Origin: a bacterium
GTDB taxonomy: Bacteria > Desulfobacterota > Deferrisomatia > Deferrisomatales > BM512
DNA: 64,000 nt
Assembly: GCA_004322275.1 (NCBI GenBank)
Contig: SCTA01000040.1
Span: forward strand, 70,138-134,137
Reading direction: 5' to 3'
The first letter of the stretch is position 1. Each line of letters begins with the position of its first letter. This document shows, piece by piece, positions 7,999 to 16,614 of this stretch. The notes under the pieces were generated by a model. It was not told where the DNA came from. It saw nothing but the letters and a program-made list of their open reading frames with translations, and did no database searches. The position numbers and the translations under genes were made by a program.

Positions 7999-9032
7999 GA
8001 ACGAGGAAAGGCGCGCGGCTTGCGCTGGCGCTTACCCTTATTTTGCCTCTGGCCGCCCTCTTCGCGGCCTCGGTCGGCTCTTCGGGGCTCGGGCCGCTGG
8101 ACCTCCTCGGCGCTATCGGCGCGAAACTCGGCCTCTCGGCCTCGAATTTATCCGAGATTGACAGCCGGATTCTTCTCGACGTGCGGCTCTCCCGGGTGCT
8201 CCTCTCGATACTGGTCGGCGGAGGACTCGCAGCCTCCGGCGTAATCTTTCAGGGCATCCTCCTTAATCCCCTCGCCGACCCCTACACCGTCGGAGTCTCC
8301 TCCGGCGCAGCGCTCGGCGCTTCGGTGGCGATACTCGCGGGTTTAGGCGGCTACACGGCGGCGGGGCTCGGCCTCCTTCCCCTCGCGGCCTTCACCGGCG
8401 CGATACTCGCCCTCACCCTCGTCCATCTCCTCGCCTCGGCGCGGGGCTACTCGGGGAGCGGGACGCTGATTCTGGCCGGAATAGTCGTCTCGACAACCCT
8501 TTCCGCCGGGATAAGCCTTTTAAAGAGCCTGAACGAGGAATCCGTAAGCTCCATCGTTTTCTGGATAATGGGGAGCCTCTCCGGGCGCGGGTGGGGCCAC
8601 GCGGTCTTCTCCCTCCCCTACATCGTCGCGGGGCTTTCCATCGCCTTCTGGTTAGGCCGTGACCTCGACCTTCTCGCCCTCGGCGAGGACGGCGCCCGCC
8701 AGATGGGGGTCGATTCGGCGAAGGTGCGAAAGCTCCTCCTCGTCTCGGCTTCCGTTATGACCGGCGCTTGTGTCGCGGTCAGCGGGGTAATCGGCTTCGT
8801 GGGGCTTATCGTCCCCCACCTCGTCCGCACCGCCACCGGCCCCTCGCACCGGCAACTCCTCCTGAATTCCTTCCTCGCGGGGGGGATACTCCTGAGCCTG
8901 GCGGACGCCCTCTCCCGGACGATTCTCCCCGGCGGAGAGGAGATTCCCGTCGGCGTAGTGACGGCGCTCATCGGCGGCCCCTTCTTCTGCTGGCTCCTCG
9001 GAAGAAAGTCTTCCGGCAGGGCTATGGGTTGA
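7995..9032 (+). CDS. btuC: FecCD-family ABC permease, probably corrinoid (BtuC-like)
   Basis: A 345-residue permease with about nine or ten hydrophobic helices. The family landmarks are R-L-S-R-V-L-L (about residue 68), the segment N-P-L-A-D-P-Y-T-V-G-V-S-S-G-A and, near the C-terminus, G-F-V-G-L-I-V-P-H-L-V-R. This family imports B12, haem and ferric siderophores. The B12 assignment rests on overlap with cbiL and on the downstream binding protein, so iron-chelate uptake remains possible. The GTG start overlaps the cbiL stop by four bases. Confidence 0.85.
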   Translation: MRTRKGARLALALTLILPLAALFAASVGSSGLGPLDLLGAIGAKLGLSASNLSEIDSRILLDVRLSRVLLSILVGGGLAASGVIFQGILLNPLADPYTVGVSSGAALGASVAILAGLGGYTAAGLGLLPLAAFTGAILALTLVHLLASARGYSGSGTLILAGIVVSTTLSAGISLLKSLNEESVSSIVFWIMGSLSGRGWGHAVFSLPYIVAGLSIAFWLGRDLDLLALGEDGARQMGVDSAKVRKLLLVSASVMTGACVAVSGVIGFVGLIVPHLVRTATGPSHRQLLLNSFLAGGILLSLADALSRTILPGGEEIPVGVVTALIGGPFFCWLLGRKSSGRAMG

Positions 9033-9037
9033 AGCCG

Positions 9038-9820
9038 ATGATAGAGGTGAAGGGACTTTGCGCCGGTTACTCCAAAACGATGATTCTGAAGAACGTCGAT
9101 TTCAGGGTCGAAAAGGGCGGATTCGTGGGGATTCTCGGCCCCAACGCCTGCGGCAAGTCCACCCTCGTAAAGGTGCTCTCCGGGATTCTGACCCCCTCTT
9201 CGGGGAGCGTTGTCGTCGGCGGCTCCAGCGTGACGGAGACTCCCCCCCTCGAACTCGCCCGGAAGGTCGCGGTAATCCCCCAGTCAACGGAGATACCCTT
9301 CCCCTTCACCGGCGAGGAACTTGTCGCTATGGGGAGGTTTCCCCACATCGGGCGCTTCTCGGCGCTCTCGCACGCGGACACTGGGATGGTAAAGACCGCG
9401 CTTCGCGAGACTAACACCGAGGAACTGGCGCAAAGGCCGGTGACCGAGATCTCCGGCGGCGAGCGCCAGCGGCTGATTCTGGCGCGGGCGCTCTGTCAGG
9501 GTTCCCCACTTCTTCTGATGGACGAGGGTACGGCGGCGATGGACGTTCACCGCAAGATCGACGCCTTCGACCTTCTCAAGCGGAAAAACGCCGGGGGCTT
9601 GACCGTCGTCGCCGTGATGCACGACCTGAACCTCTCCGCCCTCTACTGCGAACGGCTGGTTTTCATGAAGGCCGGGGCTATCTTTGCGGAGGGGACGACG
9701 GCGGAGGTGTTCACGAAGGAGATAATAGAGGGAGTCTACGAAACGCCGGTCGAACTCTTCCGCCACCCTGTTTCCGGCGTCCCGCAGGCGTTTTTCATCC
9801 CCAGAAGGCACAGCCATTGA
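9038..9820 (+). CDS. btuD: ABC importer ATP-binding protein, probably corrinoid (BtuD-like)
   Basis: A 260-residue ATPase partner of the preceding permease. Walker A is G-P-N-A-C-G-K-S-T (34-42), the signature is I-S-G-G-E-R-Q-R (138-145) and the H-loop is V-M-H-D-L-N-L-S (193-200). Walker B reads L-L-L-M-D-E-G-T-A-A-M-D, with Gly where most family members have Pro (D-E-P-T). ATG at 9038 is used. An in-frame TTG at 9029 overlapping the permease stop is an alternative that would add three residues. Its own stop overlaps the TTG start of the binding-protein gene. Confidence 0.88.
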   Translation: MIEVKGLCAGYSKTMILKNVDFRVEKGGFVGILGPNACGKSTLVKVLSGILTPSSGSVVVGGSSVTETPPLELARKVAVIPQSTEIPFPFTGEELVAMGRFPHIGRFSALSHADTGMVKTALRETNTEELAQRPVTEISGGERQRLILARALCQGSPLLLMDEGTAAMDVHRKIDAFDLLKRKNAGGLTVVAVMHDLNLSALYCERLVFMKAGAIFAEGTTAEVFTKEIIEGVYETPVELFRHPVSGVPQAFFIPRRHSH

Positions 9821-10683
9821 AGAAGCTGCTTCTTTTTATCTTTCTCATCCCCTCTCTAGCGTTTTCGGCGTGCATAACCGACGACGTTGGGGAGAAGGTC
9901 TGCCTCGACGCGCCTCCCGCGCGGGTTGTCTCCCTCTACGGAGCCTTCACTGAGCTTGTCGTCGAGCTGGGCGCGGGCGCTTCGATTATCGCGCGAACCA
10001 AGAGCGACGACACCTTGGAGGAACTCAAGGACGCTCCCGTGCTCGGCACAGGCCTTCGCCCCAACGTCGAATACATCATGGCCCTCCGCCCGGACCTTAT
10101 TATCAGCCGCGGCGGAAAATCCGCCAGCGAAGCCCTTACCTCCCTCAAGGCGCGCGGCCTTGCCGTCGCGGCCTTCGACCCCACGACCATCGCGGAGACT
10201 TATTCCGCCGTTGAAAGACTCGGCATTCTCTTCGGCAGGGCGCAAGAGGCGGGCGAACTGACAAGAAAGACCAGGGAGGGGCTGGCCAAAGTCGCCGAAA
10301 AGGCGAAAAAAGCGAAAAGCATCCCCACGGTCGCCTTCGAGGTGCGCGCCGAACCCCTAACCCTTTCGGGAAAGGGCGGGCTCGTCGCGGAAATAATCGA
10401 TATAGCGGGCGGCAAGGTCTGCGTCGAGGTGGACAAGAAGCTGGTGCGCTTCGACATGGAAGCCCTCCTCAAGGCCGATCCCGACGCCTACATCGTCCAG
10501 GAGGGGCCGATGAACAAGAATCCGCCGCGCCCCGAAGAGCGCCCCTTTCACGCGAATCTGCGGGCGGTAAGGGAAAAACGGGTGCTTTACGTTGACGAAA
10601 AGCTGATCTCGCGCCCCGGTCCGAGAATCGCAGAAGCGGCGGAGACGATTTCGCGCTTTCTGCACCCGCAGCTTTGGCAATAG
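9817..10683 (+). CDS. btuF: Periplasmic corrinoid/metal-chelate binding protein (BtuF-like)
   Basis: A 288-residue exported binding protein. Residues 1-18 are a signal peptide (M-K-K-L-L-L-F-I-F, cleavage near F-S-A-C), possibly lipidated at that Cys. The mature part has the BtuF/FhuD-type fold signature: R-V-V-S-L-Y-G-A-F-T-E, then L-R-P-D-L-I-I-S and a long middle helix. It delivers ligand to the BtuCD-like transporter encoded by the overlapping upstream genes. Translation starts at TTG inside the btuD stop (TTGA). It ends TAG, immediately followed by the hrpB ATG with no spacer. Confidence 0.85.
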   Translation: MKKLLLFIFLIPSLAFSACITDDVGEKVCLDAPPARVVSLYGAFTELVVELGAGASIIARTKSDDTLEELKDAPVLGTGLRPNVEYIMALRPDLIISRGGKSASEALTSLKARGLAVAAFDPTTIAETYSAVERLGILFGRAQEAGELTRKTREGLAKVAEKAKKAKSIPTVAFEVRAEPLTLSGKGGLVAEIIDIAGGKVCVEVDKKLVRFDMEALLKADPDAYIVQEGPMNKNPPRPEERPFHANLRAVREKRVLYVDEKLISRPGPRIAEAAETISRFLHPQLWQ

Positions 10684-13236
10684 ATGGCCCTTACCCCTCT
10701 CCCGATCGATTCACATCTTCCTGATATCCTCGAAGCGCTCGGAGAGCATAACGCCCTCGTCCTCTCCGCCCCGCCGGGAACAGGAAAGACAACCCGCCTG
10801 CCGCCCGCGCTCCTCAAGGCCCCCTTCATGGAGGGAAAGAGCGTCGTCGTCCTCGAACCCCGGAGAATCGCCGCCCGCGCCGCGGCGCGAAGAGTCGCGG
10901 AGGAGACCGGGACGCCGCTCGGCGGGCTCGTCGGCTACCACGTCAGGATGGACAAAAAAGCCGGGAAGGACACGCGGCTGCTCTTTTGCACCGAGGGGAT
11001 ACTGACCGCCCGGCTGCGCAGCGACCCTTTCCTGGAAGGTGTCGGGGCAGTAGTCCTGGACGAGTTTCACGAGCGGAGCCTCGAAGCCGACCTCGCGATA
11101 GCCTTCCTCCGGGAGATTCAGCGCGAAGTGCGCCCCGACCTTCGGATAATCGCGGCTTCCGCCACCCTCGAAACCGGCGCTGTGGCCGGTTTCCTCGGCG
11201 CGGCGAAAATCGAACTCGATACACCAATTTATCCGGTCGAAGTCTCCCATATTGAAAAGCCGGTAACGGGAAGACTCGAAGACGCCGTCGCCTCCGGGGT
11301 TAAAAGCCTCTGGCACAGGAGACCCTCCCAGAGGGGCGACCTTCTGGTCTTTCTTCCGGGCGCGCGCGAGATACGCCTCGCTCAAAAGGCGCTGGAGGAA
11401 TGGGCGAAGACGCACTATGTCGAGTTGGTGCCCCTCCACGGTGACCTTCCGCCGGAGCTTCAGGACAAGGCGCTGAAAAAGAGCGTAGGAGAGAGGGTGA
11501 TTCTCGCCACCAACGTGGCCGAGACGAGCCTGACCATCGAGTCCGTCACCGGTGTGGTGGACTCGGGACTGGTAAAGGTGACGGAATTCGACCCCGCCTC
11601 GGGCCTCGACCGCCTCCTCACGGTACGCGCCAGCAGGGCAAGCGCCACGCAGCGGGCCGGACGCGCGGGAAGAACCGGTCCCGGCGTCGCCCTTCGCCTC
11701 TGGACCCGCCACGACGACCTCTCCCTCCCCTCCCGCATTCCCCCCGAGGTCACGCGGGTCGATCTTTGCCGCGCCGTACTGGAAATCATCTCCTTCGGCC
11801 ACCCGGACCCCGCCAATTTCGGCTGGTTCGAGAAGCCGGAAAGAGAGCGGCTCGATTCCGCCACGGCGCTCCTTCGCGAACTGGGGGCGGTGGACGCAAA
11901 AGGCAAGGTGACGGAAGAGGGGCAAAAGCTCCTCGGCCTGCCGCTCCACCCTCGCCTCGGAAAGCTCCTCCTCGAAAGCGCGAAGGCGGGGCTGGCGCGG
12001 GAAAGCGCACTTATCGCGGCGCTGCTGGAGGAGCGCGACATCTTCCGGGCGGGCGGTACGTTCAGGGAACAGGGTGCGCCCCGGAGCGGTTCGCTAGCCC
12101 ACGATTCCGACCTTCTACTTCGTCTGGAAGCGCTTGAGCAGTTCGGCGAAGGCCGCCGGAGCTTCGGGGGCGAGGAACTCAACGCCGGAGCTGCGCTTCA
12201 GGTTCTGAGGAGCGCGCGCAGACTCGAAGAGCTGGTTAAAACGCCCGAGGGAAGAGCTTCGACGGACCCGGAAACCCTGCTGAGACTCATCTTTCTCGCC
12301 TTCCCCGACCGCGTCGCCCTTCGCCGCGAAAACACCCGCGACCGCTACCTTCTCGCGGGCGGGCGCGGCGCGGTGCTGGACAAAGCGAGCGCGGTGGCCG
12401 GTTCGGACTTCATCGTCGCCCTTTCCGTCGATTCAGGCGCTCGCGGCGAGCGCTCCGAGGCTCTGATACGCCTCGCCAGCGCCATAAAACCCGAATGGCT
12501 GCGAGAAACCGGCCTCGTTGACAGGAAAATCGAGACTTTCTGGGACGCTGAGAAAGAGCGCGCGCTTTCAAACGCCATCGAAAGCTATCTCGGCCTCGTT
12601 ATTTCGCAAAAACCTTCCCCCGTCGATCCCGAAACCGCCTCGAAACTACTTTCGGAACGCGCAAAGGCAGGGTTCGACCGCGCCTTTACCCAGGGCGACG
12701 CAGCGCAAAACCTAATAGCCAGGATGAACTTCCTCGCAAAACACCTCGCAAATTTCAGAGGATTCGATGAGGAGAGGAAAGAGAAGCTCGTCGAGGAAGC
12801 CTGTTTCGGAAAATCCTCCTTCGCGGAACTAAGAAAAGAAAATCTCGCCCAACTCATCCTCTCCTCCCTCGACCGGGGCGAGCGGGAAACCCTGCGCAAA
12901 AACGCGCCGGAAAGAGTGCTCGTCCCTTCGGGAAGGGAGGTTAATCTCGATTATTCCGGCGAGGCCGGGCCGATCCTCCCGGTAAAGCTCCAGGAACTCT
13001 TCGGCCTGAAGGAACTCCCGAAAGTGGCGGGCGGGAAAGTATCCGTGGTCGCCCACATCCTCGGCCCCCACGGAAGGCCGTTACAAGTCACCTCCGACAT
13101 CGGCGGCTTCTGGACCAACTCCTACCCGCAGATACGAAAAGAGATGCGCGGCCGCTACCCAAGGCACAACTGGCCCGAAGACCCTCTCGCGGAAGCCCCC
13201 TCCGTGCGTTCTCTGAAAAAACGCCCCGAAAAATAG
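10684..13236 (+). CDS. hrpB: ATP-dependent helicase HrpB
   Basis: An 850-residue DExH-box helicase of the HrpB family. Motif I is A-P-P-G-T-G-K-T-T (about 30-38), motif II is V-V-L-D-E-F-H-E-R-S and motif III is A-A-S-A-T-L-E. Motif VI is Q-R-A-G-R-A-G-R-T. The C-terminal part carries the HrpB-specific region ending W-P-E-D-P-L, and the length is usual for the family. Its physiological role is poorly known. The start codon abuts the btuF stop, so it is translationally linked to the uptake genes, although a functional link is not evident. Confidence 0.95.
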   Translation: MALTPLPIDSHLPDILEALGEHNALVLSAPPGTGKTTRLPPALLKAPFMEGKSVVVLEPRRIAARAAARRVAEETGTPLGGLVGYHVRMDKKAGKDTRLLFCTEGILTARLRSDPFLEGVGAVVLDEFHERSLEADLAIAFLREIQREVRPDLRIIAASATLETGAVAGFLGAAKIELDTPIYPVEVSHIEKPVTGRLEDAVASGVKSLWHRRPSQRGDLLVFLPGAREIRLAQKALEEWAKTHYVELVPLHGDLPPELQDKALKKSVGERVILATNVAETSLTIESVTGVVDSGLVKVTEFDPASGLDRLLTVRASRASATQRAGRAGRTGPGVALRLWTRHDDLSLPSRIPPEVTRVDLCRAVLEIISFGHPDPANFGWFEKPERERLDSATALLRELGAVDAKGKVTEEGQKLLGLPLHPRLGKLLLESAKAGLARESALIAALLEERDIFRAGGTFREQGAPRSGSLAHDSDLLLRLEALEQFGEGRRSFGGEELNAGAALQVLRSARRLEELVKTPEGRASTDPETLLRLIFLAFPDRVALRRENTRDRYLLAGGRGAVLDKASAVAGSDFIVALSVDSGARGERSEALIRLASAIKPEWLRETGLVDRKIETFWDAEKERALSNAIESYLGLVISQKPSPVDPETASKLLSERAKAGFDRAFTQGDAAQNLIARMNFLAKHLANFRGFDEERKEKLVEEACFGKSSFAELRKENLAQLILSSLDRGERETLRKNAPERVLVPSGREVNLDYSGEAGPILPVKLQELFGLKELPKVAGGKVSVVAHILGPHGRPLQVTSDIGGFWTNSYPQIRKEMRGRYPRHNWPEDPLAEAPSVRSLKKRPEK

Positions 13237-13263
13237 CTCCACGCCTTTACTCCCTCTTTTGTC

Positions 13264-13293
13264 TTGTTAAGCTTATTAATGAAGCTGTACTAT
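13264..13293 (+). promoter_or_regulatory. Sigma-70-like promoter for superoxide reductase
   Basis: TTGTTA at 13264-13269 and TACTAT at 13288-13293 are separated by 18 bases, in an AT-rich stretch 45 bases before the coding start. The match is by eye only. Confidence 0.4.
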
Positions 13294-13338
13294 TGCATAC
13301 CGTTTTGGTTTTAATTACTTCGGAAGAGGAGATTACAG

Positions 13339-13701
13339 ATGAGCATAGGCGCGTATTACAAATCGGCTGACTGGAAGACCGAAAAGCACGTCCCCGTAAT
13401 CGACTGCCCCGACGCTTTCGCGCCGGACGCCTTCATCGACATAACCGTCACCATCGGCAAGGAGATACCCCACCCCAACACCGTCGAGCACCACATCAGG
13501 TGGGTCAACCTGTTCTTCATCTCCGACAAGGGGGTCGCCACCGACCTCGCCCGCGTCGAATTCAACGCCCACGGCGAAGGCCCCGGCTTCACCGCCTCCA
13601 AAGCCACCGTAGCGGTAAAGCTCACCGGCCCCGGCACCCTGATCGCCACCTCCTACTGCAACATCCACGGCCTCTGGGAGAGCTCGAAGACAATCTCCTA
13701 G
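13339..13701 (+). CDS. Superoxide reductase (neelaredoxin-type, one Fe centre)
   Basis: A 120-residue class II superoxide reductase, which reduces superoxide to hydrogen peroxide without making oxygen, in the cytoplasm of anaerobes. The His4Cys iron ligands are all visible: H17 (in E-K-H-V-P), H45 and H51 (in H-P-N-T-V-E-H), C107 and H110 (in C-N-I-H-G). The gating Glu15 and Lys16 are also present. The rubredoxin-like N-terminal domain of desulfoferrodoxin is absent. A GAGGAG site lies before the ATG. The gene has its own promoter-like sequence and terminator. Confidence 0.95.
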   Translation: MSIGAYYKSADWKTEKHVPVIDCPDAFAPDAFIDITVTIGKEIPHPNTVEHHIRWVNLFFISDKGVATDLARVEFNAHGEGPGFTASKATVAVKLTGPGTLIATSYCNIHGLWESSKTIS

Positions 13702-13718
13702 AGTTTCAGCACGGAAAC

Positions 13719-13750
13719 TAAAAGGCCGCCTCAAAAGGGCGGCCTTTTTC
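13719..13750 (+). terminator. Rho-independent terminator after superoxide reductase
   Basis: A perfect 10-bp stem (13721-13730 with 13738-13747), loop TCAAAAG, followed by a T-run. Confidence 0.85.
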
Positions 13751-13820
13751 GCGCAAACGTCTTACAAAATTCTTCGATAAATGTTAGATATCAGGGAATC
13801 CTTCACCAAAAGGCGCTCAA

Positions 13821-14003
13821 ATGACAATGAAAGCTGAAATCAAAGGCAACAAGCTTTACATCGAAATCGACCTTGAAAAGCCCACTCCCTCGGCTTCCGG
13901 CAAGACCCTTGTGGTAGCCAGCACGAGGGGCAACGCCGTCACCACGGCCCTCGTAGACGGAAAACCGGTCACAATCGGCCTCAACGCCTACATAAAGCCG
14001 TAA
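13821..14003 (+). CDS. Small conserved hypothetical protein (60 residues)
   Basis: A short soluble protein with alternating beta-like segments (K-A-E-I-K-G-N-K-L-Y-I-E-I) and a central S-A-S-G-K-T-L-V-V-A-S-T-R-G motif. I recall similar small conserved proteins of unknown function, unverified. ATG at 13821 and a second ATG at 13827 are both possible starts. It lies 11 bases before the GIY-YIG gene and probably shares its transcript. It has normal codon use for the region, no signal peptide and no membrane segment. Confidence 0.6.
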   Translation: MTMKAEIKGNKLYIEIDLEKPTPSASGKTLVVASTRGNAVTTALVDGKPVTIGLNAYIKP

Positions 14004-14014
14004 ATCATATTTTC

Positions 14015-14263
14015 ATGGAGTGGCAGGTCTACATCATCCTTTGCTCCGACGGCTCGCTTTACACCGGCATAACCACCGACCTGCAAAGGCGCTTTTCGGA
14101 GCATGCCGGGGGAACCGGGGCGAAGTACTTCAGGGGGCGAAAACCCGTCGAAATCGCCTTCTCCGAGGGCGGTCACACCAGAAGCACCGCCTCCCGGCGC
14201 GAATACTTCCTGAAATCCCTCTCCAGGGAAGAGAAACTGGAACTCGCAAAAACTCCCGCCTGA
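14015..14263 (+). CDS. GIY-YIG domain protein (UPF0213-like)
   Basis: An 82-residue protein made of a single GIY-YIG nuclease fold. The motif appears as V-Y-I-I-L-C (residues 5-10) and L-Y-T-G-I-T (15-20). A conserved Arg follows in the helix L-Q-R-R-F-S-E-H, and a Glu lies in S-R-R-E-Y-F. Stand-alone proteins of this size (YhbQ/UPF0213 group) have been linked to DNA repair, but nuclease activity is not shown for most of them. It sits just after the 60-residue gene. Confidence 0.85.
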   Translation: MEWQVYIILCSDGSLYTGITTDLQRRFSEHAGGTGAKYFRGRKPVEIAFSEGGHTRSTASRREYFLKSLSREEKLELAKTPA

Positions 14264-14400
14264 TTTTTCTCTCTTATTTCTTACGGCCGGAAACCCTTTA
14301 ACCTCTCGTTCGGGTATGTTATAAGTCCGCTCTCCAAAATGCGGGGCCGTCCTTCGCCTTCCGAACCGGTCCAAAAAAATAACATCTCACGGAGATTTAA

Positions 14401-15492
14401 ATGGGTTTTCGCTGCGGCATAGTTGGCCTTCCCAACGTAGGCAAATCGACGCTTTTCAACGCTCTCACCCGCGCGGTTATCCCCGCGGAGAACTACCCCT
14501 TCTGCACCATTGAGCCCAACGTCGGCGTCGTGCCCATGCCCGACCCCCGGCTCGACGTTCTGGCCGGAATTGTAAAACCCCAAAGGGTTTTGCCGACGAC
14601 GATGGAATTCGTCGATATCGCGGGTCTGGTCGCGGGAGCCTCAAAGGGAGAAGGGCTCGGCAACAAGTTTCTCGCCAACATCAGGGAGACCGACGCCATC
14701 GCCCACGTGGTCAGATGCTTCGAGGATCAAAACGTCGTTCACGTGGACGGCAGGATCGACCCCATCAAGGATATCGAGGTCATCAACACCGAACTTATCT
14801 TCGCCGACCTGGAAACGGTGGAAAAGGCCCTCGCCCGCCTCCAGAAACTGCTGAAGACCGGCCAGAAAGAGGTCCTGGCCCAGAAAAACCTCCTCGAACG
14901 CCTTACCGCCCACCTGGGCCGTGGCGGCATGGCCCGCTCGCTTGAGACCACCCCCGAAGAAAAGCAGCTGCTCTATCCCCTGCACCTTCTTACGATAAAG
15001 CCCACCGTCTTCATCGCGAACGTGGCTGAAAACGGCTTTACCGGCAACCCCCACCTCGCCGCCGTCTGCGAATACGCAAAGCGCGAGGGCGCGGAGATGG
15101 TGCCGGTCTGCGCCGCCGTCGAAGCCGAAATATCGCAGCTGGAGGACTCCGAAAAGGCGGAGTTTCTGGCGGACCTCGGCCTTGACGAGCCCGGCCTTAA
15201 CAGGGTTATCCGGGCCGGGTACAAACTTCTCGGCCTCCAGACCTACTTCACCGCGGGCGTTAAGGAAGTGCGCGCCTGGACGACGCAGACCGGCTGCAAG
15301 GCTCCCCAGGCCGCGGCGGTAATCCACACCGATTTCGAGAAGGGGTTCATCAGGGCCGAGACGATCTCCTACGACGATTTCACCGCCTGCGGCGGCGAGC
15401 AGGGCGCAAAGGACTCAGGCAAGTGGAGGCTTGAGGGCAAGGAGTACGTCGTAAAGGACGGAGACGTGCTGCACTTTCGCTTCAACGTCTGA
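14401..15492 (+). CDS. ychF: Ribosome-binding ATPase YchF
   Basis: A 363-residue Obg-related P-loop protein. G1 is G-L-P-N-V-G-K-S-T (8-16). G3 is D-I-A-G-L-V. The G4 position lacks a canonical NKxD, consistent with the known ATP preference of YchF. The last ~85 residues form the TGS domain ([14 protein letters not shown]). The length is typical. GGAG lies nine bases before the ATG. It is followed by a terminator and is probably monocistronic. Confidence 0.96.
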   Translation: MGFRCGIVGLPNVGKSTLFNALTRAVIPAENYPFCTIEPNVGVVPMPDPRLDVLAGIVKPQRVLPTTMEFVDIAGLVAGASKGEGLGNKFLANIRETDAIAHVVRCFEDQNVVHVDGRIDPIKDIEVINTELIFADLETVEKALARLQKLLKTGQKEVLAQKNLLERLTAHLGRGGMARSLETTPEEKQLLYPLHLLTIKPTVFIANVAENGFTGNPHLAAVCEYAKREGAEMVPVCAAVEAEISQLEDSEKAEFLADLGLDEPGLNRVIRAGYKLLGLQTYFTAGVKEVRAWTTQTGCKAPQAAAVIHTDFEKGFIRAETISYDDFTACGGEQGAKDSGKWRLEGKEYVVKDGDVLHFRFNV

Positions 15493-15494
15493 AA

Positions 15495-15527
15495 CCGGGC
15501 CGCCTTAAAAGGGCGGTCTTTTTTATT
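15495..15527 (+). terminator. Rho-independent terminator after ychF
   Basis: CCGCCT pairs with GGGCGG (a G-T pair at the loop side), loop TAAAA-like, followed by CTTTTTTATTTG. Confidence 0.75.
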
Positions 15528-15784
15528 TGTGTACGACGAATCAGGGAAAACGCAATCCATCAATTAAGCCCATAATATCGCAAAACCCCGTGAACCCGAA
15601 ATTTCATAAGACACCAGAGTCATTGACGGAAAAATTTAACATTTTTCAGCCTGTGAACCCGTTTTGCCTCAAGATCAAAAAACTACTCCTTCGAGTGATG
15701 CGGATTGGCGAAACAAGGCGTAAAAAGGGGAACAAAATGGGCTTTTTGAACGGTATATAAGGCAAAATAGCAAAAGGAGGCGCG
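15528..15784. other. AT-rich gene-free stretch before the small membrane triplet
   Basis: Base composition drops visibly in GC here and stays low through 16560. A 77-codon open frame at 15527-15760 has no ribosome site and low-complexity content and is not accepted. The stretch probably holds the promoter of the three small membrane genes. Confidence 0.4.
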
Positions 15785-16003
15785 GTGAATTTCTGGGATA
15801 TGCTTACACTTTTAATAATTATTGCAGCCTTCGGTTGTCTTGCTACTATTCAACTGCGGAACCTTTGCATTTGGGGACTTGATATTAAAAAACTGCTTAC
15901 TCGCGAGGACAACCAGATTGATAAAAAACTTTTCCTTTGGTTTGTCATTCTATTTGTCGCAGGCCTGACAATGGCCTTTATCCTGAAATACACCAAAGGA
16001 TAA
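15785..16003 (+). CDS. Small two-helix membrane protein, paralogue 1 of 3
   Basis: A 72-residue protein starting at GTG, with an excellent AAAGGAGG site four bases upstream. Residues 5-24 and 51-68 are hydrophobic helices. Between them is a charged loop (K-K-L-L-T-R-E-D-N-Q-I-D-K-K-L). The ends share F-W-D near the N-terminus and I-L-K-Y near the C-terminus with the two genes that follow. The loop has diverged (C-I-W-G-L-D-I-K-K-L rather than G-I-W-G-I-P-T-I-E-Q-L). The function is unknown. The AT-rich composition suggests horizontal acquisition, although membrane-helix codons also contribute. Confidence 0.7.
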   Translation: MNFWDMLTLLIIIAAFGCLATIQLRNLCIWGLDIKKLLTREDNQIDKKLFLWFVILFVAGLTMAFILKYTKG

Positions 16004-16062
16004 TTTGTCAGACGCTATAAATATGCATTGCCGACAAAAAACAATACTAAAAGGGGGTTTAA

Positions 16063-16281
16063 GTGCATTTTTGGGACTACCTGGCGTTGTTATTTTTTTT
16101 AGCCGGAGGCTGCTGTCTTGCGGCCATTCGCTTTAGAAGGAACGGAATATGGGGAATTCCAACGATCGAACAGCTGTCATCGGAGGAAAGGAAAGTTGAT
16201 TTAAAACTGATTCTGGCGGCGATTGTCCTTTGGACTTTGGGAACTATCCTGGGCCTGATCCTCAAATACGGCAGGCAGTAA
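16063..16281 (+). CDS. Small two-helix membrane protein, paralogue 2 of 3
   Basis: A 72-residue protein with a GTG start behind AAGGGGG. Hydrophobic helices (about 6-22 and 48-66) flank an acidic loop containing G-I-W-G-I-P-T-I-E-Q-L-S-S-E-E-R-K. The loop is identical to that of the next gene and is encoded by a 44-base block that is the same in both. A C-C pair lies in the first helix. Its function is unknown. It is clearly a tandem duplicate. Confidence 0.7.
   Translation: MHFWDYLALLFFLAGGCCLAAIRFRRNGIWGIPTIEQLSSEERKVDLKLILAAIVLWTLGTILGLILKYGRQ
16150..16193 (+). repeat. 44-base block repeated at 16409-16452
   Basis: The sequence from TGGGGAATTCC through GGAAAGGAA is identical at 16150-16193 and 16409-16452. 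It encodes the shared loop of paralogues 2 and 3. Flanking bases differ, which points to recent duplication or conversion limited to the loop. Confidence 0.85.
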
Positions 16282-16321
16282 TAGATTCCCACAAGGCGAT
16301 TACCAGCATAGGTAAAACTGT

Positions 16322-16537
16322 ATGAGTCTTTTTGAAAAGGTGACTGTTTTTATTTTTGTCGCTGCCGGCTGTTGTCTCTCCGCGATTCATCTAAGAAAAA
16401 ACGGCATTTGGGGAATTCCAACGATCGAACAGCTGTCATCGGAGGAAAGGAAGGTTGATCTAAAGCTTTTTTTAGCCGCAATTATTTTGTTCGTTATCGG
16501 TATAATTTTTGCCGTGATTCTAAAATATTCACAATGA
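16322..16537 (+). CDS. Small two-helix membrane protein, paralogue 3 of 3
   Basis: A 71-residue protein starting at ATG, with no strong ribosome site visible (GTAAAACTGT upstream). It has the same layout as its neighbours: helix with G-C-C-L, the identical 17-residue loop segment, then a second helix ending I-L-K-Y-S-Q. The flanking helices differ more than the loop, so the loop is under constraint or was homogenised by gene conversion. The gene is followed after 27 bases by the terminator of the convergent citrate-synthase-like gene. Confidence 0.68.
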   Translation: MSLFEKVTVFIFVAAGCCLSAIHLRKNGIWGIPTIEQLSSEERKVDLKLFLAAIILFVIGIIFAVILKYSQ

Positions 16538-16555
16538 GAAGTATATTTGTCGCAA

Positions 16556-16590
16556 GTAAAAAAAGGGCCTGCCGAATCCGGCAGGCCCTC
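16556..16590 (-). terminator. Rho-independent terminator after the Re-citrate-synthase-like gene
   Basis: A perfect 11-bp stem (16564-16574 with 16579-16589), loop AATC, followed on the minus strand by a run of T residues. It lies 25 bases past the stop. Confidence 0.9.
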
Positions 16591-16614
16591 GTTATTTCGA
16601 CTCAACGGATAAAA

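Noticed and set aside
15527-15760. A 77-codon open frame before the small membrane triplet
   Set aside because: It has no ribosome site, no domain-like pattern, and begins in the ychF terminator tail.
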